DNA of 64,000 bases from Corallincola platygyrae (GTDB lineage: Bacteria; Pseudomonadota; Gammaproteobacteria; Enterobacterales; Neiellaceae): the NCBI RefSeq assembly GCF_039544265.1, contig NZ_BAABLI010000010.1:1-64000 (forward strand). Reading direction: 5' to 3'. Of this stretch, positions 53,089 through 60,503 are shown piece by piece (position 1 is the stretch's first letter; each line of letters starts with the position of its first letter). The position numbers and the translations under genes were made by a program. The notes beneath the pieces are model-generated. The model was not told the origin of the DNA, ran no database searches, and saw only the letters and a list, made by a program, of their open reading frames with translations.

Positions 53089-54015
53089 TTATGCCACCTC
53101 TTCCTGCTTGCTCTTACCTTCACTGGTTGCCAGCTTGAGCTGTGGCCCTTCTTCCTTTTCAACGACAGTTTCTGTCTGCGTAGCCACTACTTCTTTCGGC
53201 TCAGCCGCAGGTTTGGATACCGGCACATCAGGTTTCGCATGACGCTCGTGCAAGAAACGCAGTACTTCAGCGCGGTAATGGTTATATTCAGGGTCATCCG
53301 CCAGCACCAGACGCTCGCGTGGGCGCGCCAGTTCCACATCAAGGATCTGGCCAATGGTCGCTTCAGGGCCATTGGTCATCATTACGATGCGGTCAGACAG
53401 TAGTACCGCTTCGTCCACGTCGTGGGTGATCATAATAACGGTGCTGTTGATCTCGTTTTGGATCTCCATCAGCGAGTCTTGAAGGTGGGCACGAGTCAGT
53501 GCATCCAATGCACCAAATGGCTCATCCATTAACAGTACTTTCGGCTGCATCGCCAATGCGCGCGCAATACCCACACGCTGTTTCATACCGCCTGAGATCT
53601 CGTCAGGGCGTTTGTGCATGGCGTGATCCATATGCACCAGCTTCATATGATGCTCGATCCAGTCGCGCATCTCGGCCTTGCTCATCTTGCCTTTAAACAC
53701 GGTTTTTACTGCCAGCTCTACGTTTTCGTAAGCGGTCAACCAAGGCAGCAACGAATGGTTCTGGAACACCACCGCACGCTCAGGGCCTGGTTCGTTAACC
53801 TCTTTGCCATCAAGGATCACACCGCCTTCGGTAGCTTGATAAAGGCCCGCGACGATATTCAATACCGTGGATTTACCACAGCCAGAGTGACCGATCAGAG
53901 AGATAAACTCGCCTTTGTTAATTTTCAGGTCGACATGGTCCAGCGCTTTAAACGGGCCGTTTGGTGTGGGGAATTCAATGGATACCCCTTCGATACTCAA
54001 ATATGCACTGCTCAT
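53089..54015 (-). CDS. nrtD: Nitrate-type ABC transporter ATP-binding protein
   Basis: The 308-residue ATPase has Walker A LIGHSGCGKST, Q-loop VVFQNHSLLPWLT, signature ISGGMKQRVGIARALA, and Walker B KVLLMDEPFGALD. It lacks the fused substrate-binding domain of cyanobacterial NrtC, so it is of the NrtD/NasD type. I start it at ATG 54015 (MSSAYLSIEGVSIEF) with GAGGA upstream. A tail of about 45 residues after the ATPase core is rich in Glu, Lys and Pro. It is the last gene of the transporter operon. Confidence 0.92.
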   Translation of the reverse strand: MSSAYLSIEGVSIEFPTPNGPFKALDHVDLKINKGEFISLIGHSGCGKSTVLNIVAGLYQATEGGVILDGKEVNEPGPERAVVFQNHSLLPWLTAYENVELAVKTVFKGKMSKAEMRDWIEHHMKLVHMDHAMHKRPDEISGGMKQRVGIARALAMQPKVLLMDEPFGALDALTRAHLQDSLMEIQNEINSTVIMITHDVDEAVLLSDRIVMMTNGPEATIGQILDVELARPRERLVLADDPEYNHYRAEVLRFLHERHAKPDVPVSKPAAEPKEVVATQTETVVEKEEGPQLKLATSEGKSKQEEVA

Positions 54016-54123
54016 AATTCTGTCCTCGTTAAAGTTGGCACTTCCGTGTGCCGCCATCTATCCCTGAGGGGGCTTGGCATCTTTAAAAAATGGTTCGTTT
54101 ACTCATCCCGATTGGTAAGTCGC

Positions 54124-55140
54124 TTACCTTAAGACCGCGCTCTTATCCCAGGAGATCCAGCGTTGCAGCGCCAGCATGCCGCGGTCGAGAATGAAACCGA
54201 TAAAGCCAATGGTGAATACAGCCACCATGATGCGGCCCAATGAGTTGGAACTACCGTTCTGGAACTCATCCCAAACAAACTTACCCAGGCCAGGGTTCTG
54301 AGCCAGCATCTCTGCGGCAATCAATACCATCCAGCCCACACCCAATGACAAACGCAGGCCTGTGAAAATCATTGGAATGGCACTAGGCAGCACAATTTTG
54401 CGGATCTGGGTAAACCAGCTCAGGCGCAGTACTTTAGAAACGTTGATCAAGTCCTTGTCGATACCCGATACACCGACTGTGGTGTTGATTAGCGTTGGCC
54501 ACAAGCAACACAAGGTCACGGTGATTGCTGATGTCAGAAATGATTTATCAAACATGGGGTCATCAGAGACATAAACGGCCGACACCACCATGGTGACGAT
54601 AGGTAACCATGCCAAGGGCGACACCGGCTTGAATATCTGGATCAACGGGTTCAGTGCGGTATACAGGGTGTTATTCAAACCACAGATAATCCCGATGGGG
54701 ATCGCGACAACGGATGCGATCAAAAAGCCTGTAAACACGGTGATGAGGCTGGTGACGATCTGATCAAAGTAAGTTGGACGACCGTTGTAAGTACGCCACT
54801 TAACCTTCGCATCAGGATTCTTTTCCAGCTTAGCGGCGTTTCGTTTTTCCTGTCGCTCATAGAAAGCGACTTCTTTGGCACGCTCAGCCTTATGCTCTTC
54901 CCATAAACCACCAGCTTGGTGCCAAACCTGTGCAGGACCTGGTAATTGTCCCAAGCTCGTATTTACCTGGCTGGCTGCTGCACTCCAAAGCATCAGGAAG
55001 ATGAGAAATGCGAGAATAGGTACACCAACAGCGCGAAACATGGTGTTGATCTGCTCGAGTGGCTGTTGACCGCGAGCCAGTTTGACCAGAGGTGAAAAAC
55101 CACCGATCGATTCCAATTTATCTAATACTGCTGTTGCCAT
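54124..55140 (-). CDS. nrtB: Nitrate-type ABC transporter permease
   Basis: The 338-residue inner-membrane permease starts at ATG 55140 with AAGGGGG 5 bp upstream. It has about six membrane helices, a cytoplasmic insert (about 75-115, charged), the motif PLAWLPIVTM, and an EAA-type loop (INVSKVLRLSWFTQIRKIVLPSAIPMIFTGLRLSLG). It resembles NrtB/NasE. The adjoining genes encode its ATPase and binding protein. Confidence 0.92.
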   Translation of the reverse strand: MATAVLDKLESIGGFSPLVKLARGQQPLEQINTMFRAVGVPILAFLIFLMLWSAAASQVNTSLGQLPGPAQVWHQAGGLWEEHKAERAKEVAFYERQEKRNAAKLEKNPDAKVKWRTYNGRPTYFDQIVTSLITVFTGFLIASVVAIPIGIICGLNNTLYTALNPLIQIFKPVSPLAWLPIVTMVVSAVYVSDDPMFDKSFLTSAITVTLCCLWPTLINTTVGVSGIDKDLINVSKVLRLSWFTQIRKIVLPSAIPMIFTGLRLSLGVGWMVLIAAEMLAQNPGLGKFVWDEFQNGSSNSLGRIMVAVFTIGFIGFILDRGMLALQRWISWDKSAVLR

Positions 55141-55161
55141 GATTGCCCCCTTGCAATTCAA

Positions 55162-55185
55162 TGTGGGGGCTTTGCAGCCCCCACA
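55162..55185 (-). other. Intercistronic hairpin between nrtA and nrtB
   Basis: TGTGGGGGCT and AGCCCCCACA form a perfect 10-bp stem with a TTGC loop, in the 80-bp nrtA-nrtB gap. No T-run follows on the minus strand, so full termination is unlikely. The GCCCCC arm is also complementary to the nrtB ribosome-binding site (GGGGGC at 55150-55145). Confidence 0.7.
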
Positions 55186-55220
55186 GGCTTAGATAAGTCA
55201 CCCAACTCTTGAAAGAGTGG

Positions 55221-56582
55221 TTACAGCTGGACGTCACCTTTCAGGCCTATCGCGAACTTCTTCAAGTAAGCGTTAGGCTGGGTACCGTCGTAGACGATGT
55301 TGTCAATGAAGTGAGTCTGCGGTGGACGGAAGCCATCTTCGTCTGCACCAGGGAAGTCAGAGGCTTTCGCTTTGCCTTCCTTAATCAACTCGTTTGCTGC
55401 CGCCATGTAGATGTCTGGACGATAAACTTTCTTCGCCACATCCATGTACCAGCTATCAGGTTTTTGCTCAGAGATCTGACCCCAGCGACGCATCTGTGTC
55501 AGGTACCAGATAGCATCTGAGTAGAATGGATAGGTTGCGTTGTAACGGAAGAATACGTTGAAGTCAGGTACATCACGCTTATCACCTTTCTCGTATTCGA
55601 ATGTGCCCGTCATAGAGTTAGCAATTACGTCGTAGTCCGCTCCCACATAGTGAGGCTGAGACAGGATCTTCACAGCTTCAGGACGGTTGGCGTTGTTGTT
55701 TTCATCCAACCACATAGCAGCACGGATCATCGCTTTAACAACACGCTTGTGAGTTTCTGGGTACTTATCAGCCCACTTCTTAGAAACACCGAATACCTTC
55801 TCTGGGTTGTTCTTCCAGATCTCGTAATCAGTCACAACAGGTACACCGATACCTTTAAATACCGCCTGCTGGTTCCATGGTTCACCCACGCAGTAGCCGT
55901 AGATGGTGCCCGCTTCCAACGTGGCAGGCATTTGCGGTGGTGGTGTTACCGACAGCAATGCTTCAGCATCGATTTGACCTGAGGTGTCACCTTTATGTGG
56001 CGCATAGTAACCCGGGTGAATACCACCGGCCGCCAGCCAGTAACGCAGCTCATAGTTGTGGGTCGAAACCGGGAATACCATGCCCATGTTGAACGGCTTA
56101 CCGTCATCAGCATACTTCTCAACTACAGGCTTCAGCGCGTCAGCTTTGATCGGGTGAACAGGCTTGCCGTCTTCACCGATTGGAATGTGTTTCTTCATCT
56201 CTTTCCAAACGTCGTTGGAAACCGTGATGCCGTTACCGTTCAAGTCCATTGAGAATGCGGTAATGATGTGTGCTTCAGTACCGTAACCGATGGTGGCACC
56301 CAGCGGCTGACCTGCCAGCATGTGCGCGCCATCCAGCTCACCAGTAATGGTGCGGTCGAGCAATACCTTCCAGTTTGCCTGTGCTTCGAGCTCAACAAAC
56401 AGGCCTTCATCTTCGAAGTAACCCTTCTCGTAAGCGATAGCCAGAGGTGCCATATCAGTCAGCTTAATAAAGCCGAATTTCAGGTCTTCTTTTTCAGGCT
56501 CAGCAGCGAAAGCATTCAGTGTCAGCGCACTGGATACCAAGGTTGCTGAGGCAAGTTTTGCAAACAACTTTTGCTTAGACAT
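55221..56582 (-). CDS. nrtA: Nitrate-binding periplasmic protein, NrtA type
   Basis: The 453-residue precursor has a Sec signal peptide (LASATLVSSALTLNAFA) and no lipobox, so it is free in the periplasm. The mature part follows the NrtA/CmpA fold: KFGFIKLTDMAPLAIAYEKGYFEDEGL, LDGAHMLAGQPLGATIGYG, and YGYCVGEPWNQQAVFKGIGVPVV. Nitrate is the most likely ligand; nitrite, cyanate or bicarbonate are known for relatives. It is the first gene of the operon. No assimilatory reductase lies in the window. Confidence 0.92.
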   Translation of the reverse strand: MSKQKLFAKLASATLVSSALTLNAFAAEPEKEDLKFGFIKLTDMAPLAIAYEKGYFEDEGLFVELEAQANWKVLLDRTITGELDGAHMLAGQPLGATIGYGTEAHIITAFSMDLNGNGITVSNDVWKEMKKHIPIGEDGKPVHPIKADALKPVVEKYADDGKPFNMGMVFPVSTHNYELRYWLAAGGIHPGYYAPHKGDTSGQIDAEALLSVTPPPQMPATLEAGTIYGYCVGEPWNQQAVFKGIGVPVVTDYEIWKNNPEKVFGVSKKWADKYPETHKRVVKAMIRAAMWLDENNNANRPEAVKILSQPHYVGADYDVIANSMTGTFEYEKGDKRDVPDFNVFFRYNATYPFYSDAIWYLTQMRRWGQISEQKPDSWYMDVAKKVYRPDIYMAAANELIKEGKAKASDFPGADEDGFRPPQTHFIDNIVYDGTQPNAYLKKFAIGLKGDVQL

Positions 56583-56731
56583 TTTGCTCTCCCCAAAAAG
56601 GTATTGTGAAAGTTAAAAGTGCAGAACCTTTTCTGGGGAGTGGTATTACACAATGCGTACCAACTTTGTAAAAATATAGTTAACACATTGTTTTAAATAG
56701 CTTTAACAACAAAAAACGGTAGAAATAGAAC

Positions 56732-56747
56732 CTTCCCTAAAGGGGTA
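56732..56747 (-). promoter_or_regulatory. Candidate NarP/NarL site upstream of nrtA
   Basis: CTTCCCT-AA-AGGGGTA is a 7-2-7 inverted pair; one heptamer is a perfect TACCCCT and the other has two mismatches. It lies 150 bp before the nrtA start. The whole 356-bp gap 56583-56938 holds no gene I can support. Confidence 0.45.
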
Positions 56748-56784
56748 GAGAGTTGCACCAGCCATGATCCATGGATATCTCGAT

Positions 56785-56791
56785 AGGGGTA
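56785..56791 (-). promoter_or_regulatory. Second NarP/NarL-type heptamer upstream of nrtA
   Basis: AGGGGTA is a perfect single heptamer (TACCCCT on the nrtA strand) 45 bp upstream of the 7-2-7 pair. Single heptamers occur by chance, so its value rests on the nearby pair. Confidence 0.3.
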
Positions 56792-56891
56792 GAGCCAGAT
56801 CGCCATTGGTGCGTGGCAAGGGGGGAAACCTCAGTTCAAAGATGCGGTACAAAGGTTACGAATCAGGCGAGCTAGAGGAAGAAAAAGACAC

Positions 56892-56920
56892 AAAAAAGCC
56901 CCGCTTGGGCGGGGCTTTTT
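56892..56920 (-). terminator. Rho-independent terminator after lpd
   Basis: GCCCCGC and GCGGGGC pair across TTGG, flanked by A and T runs on both sides, so it can act on both strands. It lies about 20 bp after the lpd stop. Confidence 0.93.
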
Positions 56921-56938
56921 ACGCTAAAAATACAGCGT

Positions 56939-58366
56939 TTATTTACGCTTTTTAGCTTTAGGGTTTGGCAGGTCAGTGATTGAACCTTCAAAGATCTCAG
57001 CCGCCAGACCAACAGACTCATGCAGTGTTGGGTGCGCGTGTACTGTCAGAGCGATATCTTCAGCGTCACAGCCCATTTCGATAGCCAGACAGATCTCACC
57101 CAGCAGCTCACCACCGTTAACACCTACGATAGAACCACCCAGGATACGACCACTGTCTTTATCGAAGATAAGCTTGGTCATGCCGCTATCGGCATCAGAG
57201 GCGATAGCACGACCACTCGCGGCCCATGGGAATACAGATACTTCGTAGTTAACGCCCTGCTCTTTCGCTTCTTTCTCGGTCAGACCGGCCCACGCCACTT
57301 CTGGGTGTGTGTAAGCAATCGATGGGATCAACTTAGGCTCGAAGTAGTGCTTCTTACCGGCAATCACCTCGGCAGCTACGTGACCTTCGTGCACACCTTT
57401 GTGTGCCAGCATAGGCTGACCTACGATGTCACCGATGGCGTGGATATGAGGCACGTTGGTACGCATCTGGTTATCAGTGTTGATAAAGCCGCGCTCATCC
57501 ACCTGAATACCGGCTTTTTCAGCGTCCAGCAGTTTGCCGTTTGGTGTACGACCCACAGCCACAAGTACCGCATCGTAGCGAATCGCTGCGTTAGGAGCTT
57601 TTTTGCCTTCGAAGCTAACGTAGATACCGTCTTCTTTTGCTTCAACCGCGGTTACCTTGGTTTCAAGCATCAGGGTAAACTTGTCTTTGATCTCACGGGT
57701 GTAAACTTTCACCACGTCTTTGTCGGCCGCAGGGATCAACTGATCCATAAATTCGACCACTTCGATCTTAGAGCCCAGGGAGTGATACACAGTACCCATT
57801 TCCAGACCGATAATACCACCACCCAGAATCAGCATTTTTTCTGGCACACTTTCCAGTTTCAGTGCGTCAGTTGAATCCCAGATACGTGGGTCATCATGCG
57901 GGATAAATGGCAGCTGAACCGGACGAGAGCCTGCTGCGATAATGGCGTTGTCGAAGTTGATGGTGGTAACACCGTCTGGACCTTCTACCGCAAGGGTGTT
58001 GGCGCCAGTGAATTTGCCGTAACCATTAACGACTTTCACTTTACGCATCTTGGCCATACCAGCCAGACCGCCAGTCAACTTGGTGATCACCTTGTCTTTC
58101 CAAACACGGATCTTGTCGATGTCTGTCTCTGGCTCGTTAAATACCACACCGTGAGCGCCCAGGTGCTTGGCATCTTCAATCACCTGCGCCACGTGCAACA
58201 GTGCTTTTGAAGGGATACAGCCTACGTTCAAACAAACACCGCCGAGGGTGTCGAAACGCTCGATAAGTACGGTTTCCAAACCTAAGTCCGCTGCACGGAA
58301 AGCGGCGGAGTAGCCTGCGGGGCCGGCACCGAGTACCACGACCTGTGTTTTGATCTCGTTGCTCAT
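56939..58366 (-). CDS. lpd: Dihydrolipoamide dehydrogenase Lpd
   Basis: Lpd (E3) reoxidises dihydrolipoamide of the pyruvate and 2-oxoglutarate dehydrogenase complexes, passing electrons to NAD. The 475 residues hold the FAD motif VLGAGPAGYSAAFRAADLG, the redox pair CLNVGCIPSK, the NAD motif ILGGGIIGLEMG, and the active-site HAHPTLHES. It follows aceF after 183 bp with a terminator-like hairpin between, so it probably has its own promoter as well. Confidence 0.98.
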   Translation of the reverse strand: MSNEIKTQVVVLGAGPAGYSAAFRAADLGLETVLIERFDTLGGVCLNVGCIPSKALLHVAQVIEDAKHLGAHGVVFNEPETDIDKIRVWKDKVITKLTGGLAGMAKMRKVKVVNGYGKFTGANTLAVEGPDGVTTINFDNAIIAAGSRPVQLPFIPHDDPRIWDSTDALKLESVPEKMLILGGGIIGLEMGTVYHSLGSKIEVVEFMDQLIPAADKDVVKVYTREIKDKFTLMLETKVTAVEAKEDGIYVSFEGKKAPNAAIRYDAVLVAVGRTPNGKLLDAEKAGIQVDERGFINTDNQMRTNVPHIHAIGDIVGQPMLAHKGVHEGHVAAEVIAGKKHYFEPKLIPSIAYTHPEVAWAGLTEKEAKEQGVNYEVSVFPWAASGRAIASDADSGMTKLIFDKDSGRILGGSIVGVNGGELLGEICLAIEMGCDAEDIALTVHAHPTLHESVGLAAEIFEGSITDLPNPKAKKRK

Positions 58367-58504
58367 TATGTCCTCTTTAATCCTATGTTCTATCGCCTGA
58401 ACTTGTCTGGTGAGAATCTTGTTATGGCGCGCGAAGCGTGCTCTGTTCCATTCAAGTCCGGCCAGTCTAACCTGCCTTTGCCTGTTTCTGAAAGCAGGGA
58501 AACG

Positions 58505-58537
58505 AAAAGGGGCGAAACCCGTTGGTCACGCCCCTTT
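58505..58537 (-). terminator. Terminator after aceF
   Basis: AAAGGGGCG and CGCCCCTTT pair across a 14-base loop, and TTTTCGTTT follows on the minus strand. It lies 13 bp after the aceF stop and would reduce read-through into lpd. Confidence 0.75.
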
Positions 58538-58549
58538 GTCAGCCTGTGC

Positions 58550-60487
58550 TTACAGTACCAACCTGCGGATGTCTGACAACACTCCGCTCAGGGTAGTGAT
58601 GAAGCGTGCACCGTCGGCACCATCAATCACCCGGTGGTCATAACTGAGTGCCAATGGCAGGGTCAGTTGTGGCACAAACTCTTTACCGTTCCACTTAGGT
58701 TTCATCTCTGAGCGGGATACACCCAGGATAGCCACCTCTGGCGCGTTCACGATTGGTGTAAACTGAGTGCCGCCGATACCACCAAGGCTGGAGATAGTGA
58801 AACACCCGCCCTGCATATCTTTGGCTGTCAGCTTGCCTTCGCGTGCTTTGGCACTGATTTCGAGCAGTTCTTTAGAAAGGTCAAACACACCCTTCTTATT
58901 CACATCACGGATAACCGGAACAACCAGGCCGTTTGGCGTATCTACCGCCACACCGATGTGAACATACTTCTTCATCACCAGTGACTCACCATCTTCCGAC
59001 AGCGAAGAACAGAACTTAGGATGGGCTTCCAATGCTTTTGCAGCGGCTTTCATGATGAACACCAACGGTGTGATCTTAAAGCCAAGCTTCTGCTTCTCAG
59101 CAAGCACGTTTTGTTCTTTACGGAACGCTTCAACGGAAGTGATATCTGCTTCGTCGAACTGCGTCACATGAGGGATAGTTACCCAGTTGCGATGCAGTGC
59201 CGGACCAGAGATCTTCTGGATACGTGACAGACCCACCTCTTCAATTTCACCAAACTTGGAGAAATCGACTTTTGGCTGGGCCGCAACGGCCAGACCGCTG
59301 CCGGTCACAGCGCCCGAGCTCTTAGGACGAGACAGCTCAAACTTCACATAAGCCTGAATGTCTTCCTTCAGGATTCTGCCTTTACGGCCAGAGCCTTTCA
59401 CCTGAGTCAGGTCAACACCGAACTCACGGGCAACACGGCGTACTGCCGGTGAAGCATGGGCTGCGCCCTTACCTTTACCTGCCGCAGCGTGTGGGTGATG
59501 AGGCACAGGATCAGCTTTTGCAGCTGCTGGCGCAGAAGCTGCCGGAGCAGGTGCTGGAGCAGTTGGAGCTGGGGCCGGCGCTGCTGGAGCTGATACTGGT
59601 GCAGCGCCCGCTGTTTCAATCACAACGATCAGGGTGCCTTGAGACACCTTGTCGCCCGCAGCGATTTTGACCTCTTTCACCACACCGGCAAACGGTGATG
59701 GTACGTCCATCGCCGCTTTGTCACCTTCAACAGTGATCAAGCCCTGGTCCGCTTCAACGGTGTCGCCAACCGCAACCAAGACGTCAGTCACATCAGCGCT
59801 GTCGGCACCGATATCAGGTACGGTCACTTCTTTCAGCTCAGCAGCCGCTGGAGCGGCTGCTGAAGCAGGTGTACTCTCAGCAACAGGGGCTGCCGGAGCA
59901 GTTTCAGCTGCCGCACTTGCACCTGCTTCAACTAACAGGATCAGGGTACCTTCAGATACCTTGTCTCCCGCGGCGATCTTGATCTCTTTAACCACACCGG
60001 CAAACGGCGCAGGCACATCCATTGCGGCTTTATCGCCTTCAATGGTGATCAGGCCCTGGTCAGCTTCAATGGTCTCGCCTACTGCAACTAAAACGTCTGT
60101 GACGTCAGCACTGTCTGCGCCAATATCTGGCACAGTCACTTCTTTCACTTCAGCCACAGCAGCTGGGGCAGCTGCCGGGGCCGCTGGAGCCGGAGCGGGC
60201 GCGGCAGGAGCAGGCTCAGCCGCAGGGGCTGGGGCTGCACTTTCCGCGCTCTCGGCTTCAACTACCATAATCAAAGTGCCTTCAGACACTTTGTCGCCTT
60301 CAGCGATTTTGATCTCTTTTACTACACCACCAAACGGCGCAGGCACATCCATTGCGGCTTTATCGCCTTCAACGGTGATCAAGCCCTGATCCGCTTCAAT
60401 GGTGTCACCCACAGCCACCAGGATCTCGGTGACGTCGGCGGAATCAGCACCGATATCCGGTACCAGAATCTCTTTGATGTCGGCCAT
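58550..60487 (-). CDS. aceF: Pyruvate dehydrogenase E2 (dihydrolipoamide acetyltransferase) AceF with three lipoyl domains
   Basis: AceF forms the core of the pyruvate dehydrogenase complex and passes the acetyl group to CoA. In 645 residues there are three lipoyl domains with lipoylated lysines at about 43, 153 and 257 (GDKAAMDVP in each), joined by Ala/Pro-rich flexible linkers. A subunit-binding domain (about 348-385, SPAVRRVAREFGVDL) and the catalytic domain (about 415-645, with the motif SYDHRVIDGADGARF) follow. The three lipoyl repeats are nearly identical, as in E. coli. It begins 16 bp after aceE. Confidence 0.97.
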   Translation of the reverse strand: MADIKEILVPDIGADSADVTEILVAVGDTIEADQGLITVEGDKAAMDVPAPFGGVVKEIKIAEGDKVSEGTLIMVVEAESAESAAPAPAAEPAPAAPAPAPAAPAAAPAAVAEVKEVTVPDIGADSADVTDVLVAVGETIEADQGLITIEGDKAAMDVPAPFAGVVKEIKIAAGDKVSEGTLILLVEAGASAAAETAPAAPVAESTPASAAAPAAAELKEVTVPDIGADSADVTDVLVAVGDTVEADQGLITVEGDKAAMDVPSPFAGVVKEVKIAAGDKVSQGTLIVVIETAGAAPVSAPAAPAPAPTAPAPAPAASAPAAAKADPVPHHPHAAAGKGKGAAHASPAVRRVAREFGVDLTQVKGSGRKGRILKEDIQAYVKFELSRPKSSGAVTGSGLAVAAQPKVDFSKFGEIEEVGLSRIQKISGPALHRNWVTIPHVTQFDEADITSVEAFRKEQNVLAEKQKLGFKITPLVFIMKAAAKALEAHPKFCSSLSEDGESLVMKKYVHIGVAVDTPNGLVVPVIRDVNKKGVFDLSKELLEISAKAREGKLTAKDMQGGCFTISSLGGIGGTQFTPIVNAPEVAILGVSRSEMKPKWNGKEFVPQLTLPLALSYDHRVIDGADGARFITTLSGVLSDIRRLVL

Positions 60488-60503
60488 CAGTCTCTATCCT
60501 CTA

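Noticed and set aside
56750..56820. TGCACCA and TTGGTGC as an NtrC site upstream of nrtA
   Set aside because: The half-sites are about 45 bp apart instead of 5, and no sigma-54 promoter (TGGCAC-N5-TTGCA) is visible.
59649..60389. Long open frame of 246 codons on the plus strand, opposite aceF
   Set aside because: It is the antisense shadow of the three lipoyl repeats and Ala/Pro linkers, and the repeat pattern of its product mirrors AceF exactly.
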